NCBI RefSeq assembly: GCF_020447265.1
Contig: NZ_JAJADR010000003.1
Location: 248,001 to 312,000 of the forward strand
Length of the DNA: 64,000 nt
Reading direction: 5' to 3'
Source: Hymenobacter lucidus
GTDB taxonomy: Bacteria; Bacteroidota; Bacteroidia; Cytophagales; Hymenobacteraceae
Positions within the stretch are counted from its first letter, which is position 1, and each line of letters opens with the position of its first letter. Below, one piece after another: positions 1-8,572 of the stretch. The translations under genes were made by a program, and so were the position numbers. The notes below the pieces were generated by a model, which saw only the letters and a list, made by a program, of their open reading frames with translations, was not told the DNA's origin and did no database searches.

Positions 1-679
1 TATCCTTTTGAACGCTTAGCGTATCTACTCCTCTTTCCAAACGATTGGCCATCGCCATGAATAACTTTTTCCCTTTGTAGGTACGGCCAGGTAAAATTAT
101 CTTAGCTTCTTTCACAACTTTTTGGTCACTCCACCACAAAGCGCCGTCGAGAGAAACATACGAATTAAATAAGCTTGGATTGTGCAGAAGCGTATTCACA
201 ACCGTCAACCCTCCAACCGAGTGACCGATAAGTGTCCTATACGTTGTGGTTGGATACGTCGCATCGACGTAGGGAATCAATTCCTTTTCAACGAACGACA
301 TGAACTTATCACCACTGCCAATGAAGTTAGGAAACTCCTTTTCAGTGCCCGTTGTGAGCTCACTCAACCTATCTGTATGTACAATTCCAATCACAATCGT
401 AGGAGGGCAAAGGCTTGATTCCTCCATATGCTCTACTATACTTACGACCGAGTTGAAATTATCGCTTCCATCCAGTAAATAAATAACTGGATAACGCCCT
501 CGGTCTTTGATTTTATTTCCTCCATTGCTTGTAGGAATATGAATCAGCACGGCGCGCTTTTGTCCTAGTATTTCCGAGGACATGGTTTCCTCAAATCCAA
601 GAATTAAGGGGCTACCCTCTTGTGCGTTTGCACAAAAATAAGCTAATAAGAATGCGCAAAAGAATAGGATAGATTTCAC
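1..679 (-). CDS. Secreted alpha/beta-hydrolase esterase (COG2819-like), 3' end cut by window edge
   Basis: Reading the minus strand from a GTG at 677-679 gives an uninterrupted 226-codon frame that runs off the left edge. It starts with a signal peptide (MKSILFFCAFLLAYFCANAQ), then a beta-strand/loop region (RYPVIYLLDGSDNF) and the nucleophile elbow GHSVGG, so a Ser hydrolase of the Fes/IroE/COG2819 esterase type is likely. The Asp and His of the triad would lie in the missing part. No ATG fits the signal peptide in this frame, which is why GTG is chosen. Base composition is visibly lower in GC than the genes to the right, suggesting separate ancestry. The substrate cannot be told; family members cleave siderophore esters, phenolic esters or acyl sugars. 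Confidence 0.8.
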   Translation of the reverse strand, partial: MKSILFFCAFLLAYFCANAQEGSPLILGFEETMSSEILGQKRAVLIHIPTSNGGNKIKDRGRYPVIYLLDGSDNFNSVVSIVEHMEESSLCPPTIVIGIVHTDRLSELTTGTEKEFPNFIGSGDKFMSFVEKELIPYVDATYPTTTYRTLIGHSVGGLTVVNTLLHNPSLFNSYVSLDGALWWSDQKVVKEAKIILPGRTYKGKKLFMAMANRLERGVDTLSVQKD

Positions 680-923
680 AGGATTATGCAAGCAAAAATG
701 AGAATAAAACTGATTTAGAGCGCCGAAGGTAGGAATAAAAGCCAGACGAGCATTACTTCGAATCATTAAGCCTTTGTTTTCGATTCTAGTAGCTAATATG
801 CTTCCTGATTCCTTCTTACTGGCGCGGGTTTAGCACTGCGTAACCCATAATCAGCCTTGTGGGGAAACTTGGCACCAACCCGCAGCAGCCCTACCTTGCC
901 CCCTCGCTAAACTCCTCCTCTAT

Positions 924-1460
924 ATGGGCAAGCAATATCCTACTATCAGCGCCGACATTCAGGCTTTTATTGAGCGGCAGCACGTGTTCTTCGTGGGTAC
1001 AGCTGCCGCCGATGGGCGCGTCAACATCTCGCCCAAGGGCCAGGATACTCTGCGCGTGCTCGGCCCCAACCGCGTGGCCTGGCTGAACTTAACCGGCAGC
1101 GGCAACGAAACGGCTGCCCACTTGCTGGAGGTGAACCGCATTACGCTGATGTGGTGCGCCTTCGAGGGCAAGCCCAACATCCTGCGCCTCTACGGTACGG
1201 CCACCATCTACCACCCCCGCGACGCGGAGTGGGCCGAATTGCTGCCGCTGTTCCCAGTGCTGCCCGGTGCCCGGCAGATTCTGGTGGTTGACGTAGACCT
1301 GGTGCAAACCTCCTGCGGCATGGCCGTGCCCTTCCTCGACTACCGGGCCGAGCGCGACGAGCTGAATAACTCCATGGAAAAGCGCGGCCCCGAGCAGGTA
1401 GCAGAGTACTGGCACAACCGCAACGCCCGCAGCATCGACGGCAAGCCCACCAGTATTTGA
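924..1460 (+). CDS. Pyridoxamine 5'-phosphate oxidase family (split-barrel flavin-binding) protein
   Basis: A 178-aa cytosolic protein. The N-terminal half (IQAFIERQHVFFVGTAAADG, then INISPKG, then VAWLNLTGSGNETAAHL) follows the pattern of small PNPOx-like split-barrel proteins, which bind FMN, F420 or heme. The central LRLYGTATIY strand also fits. It is shorter than true PdxH (about 210-220 aa) and I do not see the PLP-site C-terminus, so it should not be called pyridoxine biosynthesis. It stands alone, on the opposite strand to both neighbours, and is followed by a hairpin terminator at 1523-1554. The role is probably redox or stress related, but this is inference from the family only. Confidence 0.85.
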   Translation: MGKQYPTISADIQAFIERQHVFFVGTAAADGRVNISPKGQDTLRVLGPNRVAWLNLTGSGNETAAHLLEVNRITLMWCAFEGKPNILRLYGTATIYHPRDAEWAELLPLFPVLPGARQILVVDVDLVQTSCGMAVPFLDYRAERDELNNSMEKRGPEQVAEYWHNRNARSIDGKPTSI

Positions 1461-1522
1461 GGTGAGTGCCTGGAAGAAGCGTAAGGCATTCATCCTGCCG
1501 CCATCAGGTGGCTGGACCACAA

Positions 1523-1554
1523 AAACGCCCTGCAACTTACGTCACGGGGCGTTT
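1523..1554. terminator. Hairpin terminator after the PNPOx-like gene
   Basis: The arms AAACGCCC (1523-1530) and GGGCGTTT (1547-1554) are perfectly complementary around a 16-nt loop. The A run on one side and T run on the other let it act from both directions. It lies 63 nt beyond the stop of the PNPOx-like gene. Confidence 0.6.
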
Positions 1555-1587
1555 CTTCAGGGTTATTTGTCAGGGCAAGGGTTATCG

Positions 1588-1647
1588 AACTTTGTAGTTC
1601 ACGTGCCAAAACGATTCTACCGGGTTATGGACGCGAACTACAAAGTT
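1588..1647. repeat. 13-bp inverted repeat (AACTTTGTAGTTC / GAACTACAAAGTT)
   Basis: A perfect 13-bp inverted repeat, arms at 1588-1600 and 1635-1647, lies between the convergent PNPOx-like and SDR genes. The arms extend imperfectly (GGGCA outside, ACGT/ACGC inside), which looks like a small mobile or palindromic interspersed element and not a simple terminator. Only one copy is seen in this window. Confidence 0.5.
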
Positions 1648-1663
1648 TGCCCTACTGCTGCCG

Positions 1664-2668
1664 CTACGGCAGGCCCTTGCCGCCGGCCGCGCCGTACACC
1701 TGCCCCGTGGCGTAGCTGGCCTGCGGATCGGCGAGCTGCACGTAGATGGAGGCCAGCTCCACGGGCTGTCCCGGCCGCATCATGGGCGTATCGCCGCCGA
1801 ACTTGACCAGCTTTTCCTGGGTAGCGCCGCCGCTCACCTGCAAGGGCGTCCAGATGGGGCCGGGGGCCACGCCGTTTACCCGGATGCCTTTCGGGGCCAG
1901 CTGCTTGGCCAGGGAGCGGACGTAGTTGGTAGTAGCGGCCTTGGTCTGGGCGTAGTCGTAGAGGTCCTCGGAGGGGTCGGTGGCCTGCTCGGAGGTGGTG
2001 CCGATGATGGCCGAGCCCGGCTTGAGGTGGGGTAAAGCGGCCTTGATAATCCAGAACGGGGCGTAGACGTTCGTTTTCATTGTGGCGTCGAAGTCCTCGG
2101 TCGTCACGTCCAGAATCGACTTGCGGGTTTGCTGCCGGGCCGCGTTGCTGACCACGATATCCAAGCCGCCCAGCTGCTTCACAGCTTCATCCACCAGCTT
2201 TTTGCAAAAGGCCTCCTCGCGCAGGTCGCCGGGAATGGCCACGCCCTTCTGCCCGGCCGCCTTGATGAGGGCAATAACCTCCTTGGCATCGGCTTCCTCG
2301 GCGGGCAGGTAGTTGATGGCCACGTCGGCTCCTTCGCGGGCGTAGGCAATGGCGGCGGCGCGGCCCATGCCCGAGTCGCCACCCGTAATCAGAGCTTTGC
2401 GGCCCTTCAGGCGGCCCGAGCCCTTGTAGGTTTTCTCGCCGTGGTCGGGCTTGGGGTCCATCTGCGAGGCCAGCCCCGGCCAAGGCTGGCTCTGACTCTT
2501 AAACGGCGGCTTGGGGTAAGCCGTGGTAGGGTCTTTAAGCGGCTCGGCGGCCGGTTCGGCGCTGCCGCCGCCTTCCGCGCTCAGCACGGGTCCTACGGCG
2601 GCTACGGCCAGGCTGGCGCCCAGCCCACTGATTACCTGCCGGCGGCTAAGCTTGCTTTCTTCTTTCAT
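1664..2668 (-). CDS. Short-chain dehydrogenase/reductase with Tat-type leader
   Basis: 334 aa from the ATG at 2666-2668; longer frames upstream lack a sensible leader. The N-terminus MKEESKLSRRQVISGLGAS followed by a hydrophobic Ala/Val-rich stretch is a twin-arginine (Tat) signal (R9-R10). After a Pro-rich linker (about 40-80) comes a Rossmann domain with ALITGGDSGMG (about 92-102), the SNAA strand-4 motif, a Ser in ITTSEQ-like context (IIGTTSEQ) and YAQTK as the Tyr/Lys catalytic pair. It ends in the AAGGKGLP tail common in the YhdF/YdaD general-stress SDR group. These enzymes use NAD(P)H; export of a cofactor-loaded SDR via Tat would be consistent but is unproven. Downstream of the MNIO gene on the same strand, but separated by 203 nt and a hairpin. 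Confidence 0.9.
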   Translation of the reverse strand: MKEESKLSRRQVISGLGASLAVAAVGPVLSAEGGGSAEPAAEPLKDPTTAYPKPPFKSQSQPWPGLASQMDPKPDHGEKTYKGSGRLKGRKALITGGDSGMGRAAAIAYAREGADVAINYLPAEEADAKEVIALIKAAGQKGVAIPGDLREEAFCKKLVDEAVKQLGGLDIVVSNAARQQTRKSILDVTTEDFDATMKTNVYAPFWIIKAALPHLKPGSAIIGTTSEQATDPSEDLYDYAQTKAATTNYVRSLAKQLAPKGIRVNGVAPGPIWTPLQVSGGATQEKLVKFGGDTPMMRPGQPVELASIYVQLADPQASYATGQVYGAAGGKGLP

Positions 2669-2764
2669 AGCAATAGAGTTTAGGTTGGAATAAGCACGTA
2701 CGGAGGGAACCGGCTGCAGAGTTTTATATTCCCCCAGAAACGCCCTGTACTGCCGCCGGCCCAA

Positions 2765-2791
2765 CAAAAAAGGGCGCCCTGCGGGTGCCCT
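2765..2791 (-). terminator. Hairpin with T-run after the MNIO gene
   Basis: Arms GGGCGCCC (2772-2779) and GGGTGCCC (2783-2790) pair with one wobble or mismatch around a 3-nt loop. On the minus strand they are followed by six T (complement of 2766-2771). This ends transcription of the peptide/MNIO pair before the SDR gene. Confidence 0.55.
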
Positions 2792-2871
2792 CTTCTTTGT
2801 GGTAAAAGCTCTGTTCTGCCGCCCGCGCGGCAGTTGGCGGCCACGCCTTTACGCAAGTTATTGCCGCCTCG

Positions 2872-4029
2872 CTACTGCTTCCACTTCTGGGCGATGCGCA
2901 GAGCCGTTTCCAGCATGTGGGGCGCCCATTCCTCTATCTTCCAGGCTGAGTGCGCCAGGCTGGAAGCGTGGAGCTGCTGCCGGGCGGCCTCGAACGAAGG
3001 GGCCGTTTCCAGAATGCGGGACAACTGCTGCTGCTGCTCGTGCAGGTGCGCATCCTCGGCCACCGGCCCGGCCAGCCAGGGCTGCGGCGGCAGAAACAGC
3101 TGGCTGGCCCGAGGCGCCGCCCGCCGGCGAAACTCACCTACCAGGGTTTCCATGCGCCCGAAGTCGGCCCGGAATTGAGTGCGGCTGGCTTCAGTTTTGA
3201 GGGCGTTGCCTAGCTGCTCCAGCACCACGTACTTCAGGTTGGGGCAGCGGGGCAGGGTCAGCGCCAGCAGCTCAAACACTTCTTCCGGCACACTGTCGTC
3301 GTGGGTGTCGCGCCGCACCTGCCGCCCCGGCTCCTGCCCCGATTTCTCCCAGCTGCCGCCCGAAATATGGATTTCCCGCACCCGCTCCAACGGGTACAGC
3401 TTGATGAGCTCCTCGTAGGGCACGGCAAAGTTGTGGAGTTGGCAGAACAGGTTGTGCAGATCCAGAATCAGGAAGCCGTTTACCGGCTCCACCAACTGGT
3501 CCAGAAACTCGCCGTGCCGCTGCACTTCGTCGAGGGAGTAGGCAAAGGCCAGGTTTTCTAATCCTACCGGGCACCCGGCGGCCTGCTGAATGCGCCGCAG
3601 GCGGTCTTGGCCCAGGCGCAGCGCGGCGCTGGTATAGGGAATGGGCAGCGGGGCCCCGGAGTGGAAATTCTGCCCCGTAAAAAAGCCAAAGTGCTCGGTG
3701 ATGTGGTCGAAGGCGAAGCGCCCGGCCAGCTCCCGCAGTTGCTCCAGCCACTGCTGCTGCTCCCGCGTCCAGCGGCCCGAAAGCAGCGAAAAATACACCC
3801 CGTGGCCTACCAGCCGCTTTTGGTCGGCAAAGGCCCGCAGCAAGTCGGTAAACCACTCGGGCACCTGCTCGGCCCAGAACAGCGCGTCAAACGACCATTC
3901 CAGGGCTTCCACCCGGCCCTGCTCCAACAACGGAAAGGACGCCGACAGGATGTCGGCGTCCAGGTTGCAGGCTATGGCCGACAGGATGCCGGGCTCCGAC
4001 ACTGCGGCGGCTGGCACTTGCGTACTCAC
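2872..4029 (-). CDS. DUF692 / MNIO family multinuclear non-heme iron oxidase
   Basis: 385 aa from a GTG at 4027-4029. The motifs match the DUF692 TIM-barrel family (MbnB, TglH, ChrH and bufferin-type MNIO enzymes), which oxidises Cys, Asp or other residues of ribosomal peptides using two or three irons. Visible likely metal-ligand blocks are GHGVYF (H76), ITEHFGF (E112, H113), ENLAFA (E158, N159), LDLHN (D190, H192), REIHISGG (H221), DTHDDSVPEEVF (H243, D244) and VVLEQLGN (E271). The start lies 3 nt after the stop of a 55-codon gene encoding a Cys-containing secreted peptide, so the two are surely co-transcribed and that peptide is the obvious substrate. The C-terminal 100 residues are a helical extension with no motif I recognise. 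No DUF2063-type partner or transporter gene is adjacent, which is unusual for the family. Confidence 0.9.
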   Translation of the reverse strand: MSTQVPAAAVSEPGILSAIACNLDADILSASFPLLEQGRVEALEWSFDALFWAEQVPEWFTDLLRAFADQKRLVGHGVYFSLLSGRWTREQQQWLEQLRELAGRFAFDHITEHFGFFTGQNFHSGAPLPIPYTSAALRLGQDRLRRIQQAAGCPVGLENLAFAYSLDEVQRHGEFLDQLVEPVNGFLILDLHNLFCQLHNFAVPYEELIKLYPLERVREIHISGGSWEKSGQEPGRQVRRDTHDDSVPEEVFELLALTLPRCPNLKYVVLEQLGNALKTEASRTQFRADFGRMETLVGEFRRRAAPRASQLFLPPQPWLAGPVAEDAHLHEQQQQLSRILETAPSFEAARQQLHASSLAHSAWKIEEWAPHMLETALRIAQKWKQ

Positions 4030-4032
4030 CGT

Positions 4033-4200
4033 TTAGCCCAGGCCGCAGGCGGGGCAGTTGTCACCGGGGACCGGTGTTTTCTTGCCTTTGAGGGTACCCT
4101 GCTCACTTTTAGGGCCGGGATTGTCTTTTTTGCAGCTGGTCGTGGTCTGGGCTACCATCCCAACCAGGACGGCTCCGAGTAATGCCTGTGAGAGTTTCAT
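4033..4200 (-). CDS. Short secreted/lipoprotein peptide ending DNCPACGLG, probable MNIO substrate (RiPP precursor)
   Basis: 55 codons from the ATG at 4198-4200. Layout: signal region MKLSQALLGAVLVGMVAQ, then TTTSC with Cys23 in a plausible (non-canonical) lipobox, a Lys/Gly/Pro-rich linker, and a C-terminal core with Cys49 and Cys52 in DNCPACGLG. It ends 3 nt before the GTG of the DUF692/MNIO gene. Small signal-bearing peptides with CxxC cores next to MNIO genes are the known substrates of this enzyme class, in which Cys is turned into thiooxazole or oxazolone-thioamide metal ligands. The CPACGLG tail differs from the methanobactin and DUF2282 bufferin cores I know. A plain small lipoprotein is the alternative. 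Confidence 0.75.
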   Translation of the reverse strand: MKLSQALLGAVLVGMVAQTTTSCKKDNPGPKSEQGTLKGKKTPVPGDNCPACGLG

Positions 4201-4444
4201 TGCGTAAAGGTTGGGTTCAGAATGATACGATAAAGTGGTAAGCCGGACGGAGCGGTCCGCGCGTCCAGGTATAGGAGCCTGCCAGTAGCGGCGGGGTTGC
4301 ATCGGCAAATCGAAAAAAGTGCCACCGGCTATCTACGGCGCAGCGGGCAACTATATTCAGGTAGCAAAATAATTGTTCTTGCGCGCCGTTAACAGCCCGC
4401 GTTGCTACCCTGGCTACCTGTTGTTTATTCCTTAGCATTCCTTC

Positions 4445-7162
4445 GTGTACACTATTTCTTTGCCCCCGCTACTGCGCCTGCTGGTGGCGCTGGCATGCCT
4501 GCTGCCGCTGGTGGCCCGCGCCCAAACCGCTCCTACCTTCGACATGGCCGTGCAGGTGCTGGCCCCTGCCGGTAATGCCCGGCCCCATTCCCAGGATGTA
4601 GCGGTGGATGCGGCCGGCAACAGCTACATCAGCGGCGCCGTCTCGGGCACGGTGCGCTTCGGCAACACGACCGTTTCGCCGGGCGCAAATGACACCTACA
4701 TTGCCCGCCTGGATGCGGCCGGCGGCTACCGCTGGATAGTGCAGTTGCGGACCGGCAATACCAGCGGCGCCTACTCCACCAGCCTGGCCGTTGACGCCAG
4801 CGGCAACGTGTATGTCGCCGGCATCTTTTCGGTGGCCTCCCTCACGCTGGGCAGCACCACGCTAACCAATACCGGCAGCCGCCGCATCTTCTTAGCCAAG
4901 CTTGATGCCGATGGCAGGTGGCTCTCGGCTGTGCAGGTCGGCGGCGGCAGTGTGAGTGACATTGCCCTCGATGCCGGCGGCAACGTCTACCTCACCGGCC
5001 AGTTTGAGGGTACTGCCACTCTCGGCAATACTACCCTAACCAGCGTGGGGCGCTCCGACCTGTTTGTGGCCTGCCTCGAGGCCGGCAACCGGTGGCGCTG
5101 GGTGGTAAGCGGCGGCGGGGCTGGCGACGACTGGACGGCCGGCATCGGTGTAGATACTCAGGGCCATGCCTACATCGGGGGCAATATGATGGCCGGGGGC
5201 AGGCTCGGTGCCCTTAGTGTGCCCGCTACTACGTACGTTGCCCGACTAGATGCGGCCACGGGCAGCTACCAACGGGTAATTACCACCAGCATTGCCAATG
5301 ACTATGCCTTTATGAACCGCTTCACGGCCGATGCGAAGGGCAACTGCTACGTTACCGGCAGTTATCTGGGCAGCATTAGCTTTGGCAGTCACACGCTTAC
5401 CAGCGTCGGCAACGGCATTTCCAACGATGACGTGTTCGTGGCCAAGGTCGATGCGGGGGGGAGCTGGCAGTGGGCGACTACCGCCGGGGGCACCTCGGGC
5501 GAGTACAGCACCGGTATTGCCGTCGACGGCCGGGGCAACAGCTACATCACCGGTGGCTTCCGCGGCCCCCAGGGCAGCCGGTTCGGAGCCGCAACGCTGT
5601 TTCCCCGCAACCCCTCCCTGTATTTCGACGATGTATACGTGGCCAAGCTCGACGCCAACGGTAACTGGCTGTGGGCCGTGCCGGCCGCCGGTGAGCAGGC
5701 CGACATCAGCACCAATCTAGCCCTGGGACCTTTTGCCACACCCTATATCGTGGGCGAATACTTCAGCCCCACCATGAGCTTCGGAGCCATCAGCGTGCCC
5801 GGCGACGCCAGGTACCAGACTTCGACCTACGTGGCCCGCATGCAGCCCAACGAACTGCGCATCACCGGCGACTCGCTCGTCTGCAATGGCGGCACCGTGC
5901 AGCTCACCGTGACTACGCTGGCGCTGGGGGCCCCGGTTGGCTACCGCTGGAGCACGGGCGCCACAACGGCCAGCATCAGCGTGACGCAGCCGGGCCTCTA
6001 CTCGGTTACGGCCATTTTCAAGGATGGCTACAGCCTCACCGAGCAGTTCCGGGTGCGCGGCCTCACGCCCAGCCTGCAGATTACGGGCAACACCGGCGCC
6101 CTGTGCCCCGGCACCCCACGCCAGCTGACGGCCGTGGGCTCGGGCGCGTTGGCCCTACGCTGGAGCACTGGGGCCACTACTCCCAGCATTACCGTCACGC
6201 AGCCGGGCACTTACTCTGTGCAGGCTACCTACAGCGCCGCCTGCACCCTCTCCACGCAGGTAGAAGTGCAAGCCAACAAGCTCAGCATCAGGGGCCGCCA
6301 GCAGCTATGTCCGGGCCAAAGCACTACCCTCACGGCTACCGCCGAAGGCAGCACCGTAGCGGGCTACCGGTGGAGTACCGGCGCCACCACCCCGACTCTG
6401 GTGGTGGCGCAGGCGGGCACGTACACCGCCACGGCTACTTTCGCCGACGGCTGTACCCAAACGGCTACTCACACCGTGGGGCCGCCGGTTGCCAAAGTGG
6501 CTTCTATCAACGGCGACACGCTGCTGTGCGCCGGGGCTACCCTCTCGCTCACAGCGCTGAACCCCGACGCCAGTAGCTACCAGTGGAACACCGGCGCCAC
6601 TACCCCCACCATCACCGCCGACCGGCCCGGCACCTACGCGGTAGTACTTTCCTACCCGGGGGGCTGCACCAGCCGCGACTCTCTGCTGGTGCAGCCCGTG
6701 CCCGGCGCTCCGGTCTTCACACTGGGCCCCGATACCACCTTGTGCCTGGAGCAGCCGCTGCTGCTGCGGGCACCAGCCTTCAGCGGCCCGGGCGTGTTTC
6801 GGCGCTGGTCGGATGGTAGCACTGGCCCCACGCTGCTCGTCAGCACGGCCGGCACCTACTCGCTGCAAATCAACACGCTCTGCGGTAGCCGTACCGAAAG
6901 TCGGCGCGTGGATTATGCCAGCTGCCTCTCTATTCCGAATGTTATTACTCCCAACAACGACCAGCTCAACGACCGGTTCGTCGTCCGGAATCTCACCCGG
7001 GGCGACTGGGCTCTGACGCTCTACAACCGCTGGGGCAAGCAGGTATACGCTACCGGCATCTACCGCCACGACTGGGGTGCTGACGCCGCACCCGGCGTTT
7101 ATTATTACGTGCTGCGACAGGGTGCCATCCGCTACACAGGCCACCTCGAAGTTATCCGCTAA
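4445..7162 (+). CDS. Secreted SBBP beta-propeller / Ig-repeat protein with T9SS type B (gliding-motility-associated) C-terminus
   Basis: 905 aa from a GTG at 4445; signal peptide LLRLLVALACLLPLVARAQ. Residues about 30-460 are SBBP-type propeller repeats, seen as recurring DAAGNSYISG, DASGNVYVAG, DAGGNVYLTG and DGRGNSYITG strands with FGN/LGSTTLT turns. Residues about 470-810 hold five Ig/PKD-like repeats of roughly 65-70 aa with the signature YRWSTGATT...QPGTYS. The last 85 residues (SIPNVITPNNDQLNDRF ... LYNRWGKQVY ... PGVYYYVL) are a clear T9SS type B (CHU_C) sorting domain. The protein is therefore expected on the cell surface or released, probably in adhesion or binding; no catalytic motif is seen. 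It is a single gene divergent from the peptide/MNIO pair, with a 244-nt shared promoter region. Confidence 0.92.
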   Translation: MYTISLPPLLRLLVALACLLPLVARAQTAPTFDMAVQVLAPAGNARPHSQDVAVDAAGNSYISGAVSGTVRFGNTTVSPGANDTYIARLDAAGGYRWIVQLRTGNTSGAYSTSLAVDASGNVYVAGIFSVASLTLGSTTLTNTGSRRIFLAKLDADGRWLSAVQVGGGSVSDIALDAGGNVYLTGQFEGTATLGNTTLTSVGRSDLFVACLEAGNRWRWVVSGGGAGDDWTAGIGVDTQGHAYIGGNMMAGGRLGALSVPATTYVARLDAATGSYQRVITTSIANDYAFMNRFTADAKGNCYVTGSYLGSISFGSHTLTSVGNGISNDDVFVAKVDAGGSWQWATTAGGTSGEYSTGIAVDGRGNSYITGGFRGPQGSRFGAATLFPRNPSLYFDDVYVAKLDANGNWLWAVPAAGEQADISTNLALGPFATPYIVGEYFSPTMSFGAISVPGDARYQTSTYVARMQPNELRITGDSLVCNGGTVQLTVTTLALGAPVGYRWSTGATTASISVTQPGLYSVTAIFKDGYSLTEQFRVRGLTPSLQITGNTGALCPGTPRQLTAVGSGALALRWSTGATTPSITVTQPGTYSVQATYSAACTLSTQVEVQANKLSIRGRQQLCPGQSTTLTATAEGSTVAGYRWSTGATTPTLVVAQAGTYTATATFADGCTQTATHTVGPPVAKVASINGDTLLCAGATLSLTALNPDASSYQWNTGATTPTITADRPGTYAVVLSYPGGCTSRDSLLVQPVPGAPVFTLGPDTTLCLEQPLLLRAPAFSGPGVFRRWSDGSTGPTLLVSTAGTYSLQINTLCGSRTESRRVDYASCLSIPNVITPNNDQLNDRFVVRNLTRGDWALTLYNRWGKQVYATGIYRHDWGADAAPGVYYYVLRQGAIRYTGHLEVIR

Positions 7163-7224
7163 GCCGCTCCAACGAATTACGCACGCAGAACTTCTACCAC
7201 TTGGTAGCAGCAACAGCATACGGG

Positions 7225-8304
7225 CTATTGCCGCAGAAACTCCACTATTTCCTGCAAGAGCTGGTCGCGGCCTTTGTCGGGGCGGTCCAGAAATACGAAG
7301 TGGGTGGCCTGCGGCAACGTCACGACCTTGTGCCGGGGTGAAAGCACCAGCGCAGCATCGAGGGCGGCCAGGTCGGCGGGCCGCGACCAGAAATCGAGGG
7401 CCCCGCGCAGACCCAGCACGGGCATGAGTAGGTCGCTGGCCCGCCAGTAGGCCGTGCCCAACGACTGGTTGAAGCTTTCTTCCCGCCAGCCGCCGGGCAC
7501 GCGCAGCGTAGCAGGCGTGCGGGTGGCGCTGCCCTGGTCGGTTTCCACGGCCGTTTGAGCGTAGGCCTGGGTCACGGCCGGGTCGCGCCACCGGGTTTTG
7601 TCGGCAGCCGGAATGAGCCGGTCCCACTGGGCGGGGCTCATAGCGGCCACGTCGGCCAGCCGCCACGGCCCCAGGCCCCGGTTGAAGCGGGTGGAGTCGC
7701 GGGGGTGGGCAAAGCTGGCCCGCAGTGCCCAGGGTGCCCGCACGCCGTAGAGGGAATTGAGGCTGATAAAGTGGCTGATCTGGGGGGCGTGGTGGCTGGC
7801 GTAGTAGCCACCCCAGTGGCCCCCGGTAGCCCAGCCAAACAGCGCCATCTTAGGCACGTTTTCCCGCCGCCGAATGGTTTGCACCACGCGGTCAATGTCG
7901 GCGCTGGCCTCCCGGCAGGTCACGTTCAGATGAGTCGTATCGGTGGGGGCCATGGTGGGGTCGTCGGAGCCGCCCCAGCCGCGCACGTTCATCAGGTACA
8001 CCGTGAGGCCGCGCTGGGCCAGGTCGACAGCCAACGAGCCGCCGGGTACCGGCAAATCGAAGGAAGCCACGCCGCCTGCGCCGCCGCCGTGCAGCAGTAG
8101 CAACACCCGGGCCCCGGGGGGCGTAGCGCGCGACGTTACGCGCCGCACGGCCAGGGCTCCTACCGGGCCCTTCACTATGAAATCTTCCCGCCGAATAGAG
8201 TTCAGGGCCGCCGAGGGTGCCTGCCCGTGGGCCGGGGCCACGGTTAAAGTCCACCCCAGCAACCCCAGCACCAACGCCCGGCCCGGATTCAATTTATGCA
8301 GCAT
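7225..8304 (-). CDS. Secreted alpha/beta hydrolase with nucleophile Ser replaced by Ala
   Basis: 359 aa from the ATG at 8302-8304, giving signal peptide LVLGLLGWTLTVAPAHG; an earlier in-frame TTG at 8323-8325 is unlikely. The fold is clear: LLLLHGGGAGG (oxyanion-hole strand, about 68-78), VYLMNVRGWGGSD, and the strand-turn-helix LFGWATGGHWGG (about 155-166). At the elbow, the usual G-x-S-x-G is G157-W-A159-T-G161: the codon is GCT where a Ser enzyme would have TCT. The late LRGALDFWSRP and ATHFVFLDRP segments supply plausible Asp and His. So this is either a pseudo-hydrolase, a lyase-like member, or a family using another residue. It is convergent with the propeller-protein gene, 62 nt apart. 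Confidence 0.85.
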   Translation of the reverse strand: MLHKLNPGRALVLGLLGWTLTVAPAHGQAPSAALNSIRREDFIVKGPVGALAVRRVTSRATPPGARVLLLLHGGGAGGVASFDLPVPGGSLAVDLAQRGLTVYLMNVRGWGGSDDPTMAPTDTTHLNVTCREASADIDRVVQTIRRRENVPKMALFGWATGGHWGGYYASHHAPQISHFISLNSLYGVRAPWALRASFAHPRDSTRFNRGLGPWRLADVAAMSPAQWDRLIPAADKTRWRDPAVTQAYAQTAVETDQGSATRTPATLRVPGGWREESFNQSLGTAYWRASDLLMPVLGLRGALDFWSRPADLAALDAALVLSPRHKVVTLPQATHFVFLDRPDKGRDQLLQEIVEFLRQ

Positions 8305-8572
8305 ACAAGCAGTAAATGGTAGCAACCGCGTAGCGGGCCTTGGTGGCGCCGCCGCGAGTGAAGATACAAGCCGCCCCGGTTTTTCCCAGGGTTCGGGCGT
8401 TGCGCGGCGGTATCCGACGAGCCTGGTCGATACCTGATTGGTGCGGGGTGGCGTTGCCAGGGCACCGGAAATGCCATCAAGCCGCCTGGTATACTACAGG
8501 CCCCCCGCCGCTCCCGTTACCGAGCAGTTTTTATACTACTGCTGGCCGCTACTCCAGTACCCGCTTATTGTC

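Noticed and set aside
2668..2767. N-terminal extension of the SDR to a farther start
   Set aside because: It would put 33 residues before the Tat leader; the ATG at 2668 gives a proper twin-arginine signal.
6305..7666. Long open frame on the minus strand (453 codons) across the end of the propeller-protein gene
   Set aside because: It is antisense to a gene with clear domains and a sorting signal; the peptide is Arg/Gly/Pro-rich with no domain, as expected for GC-rich shadows.
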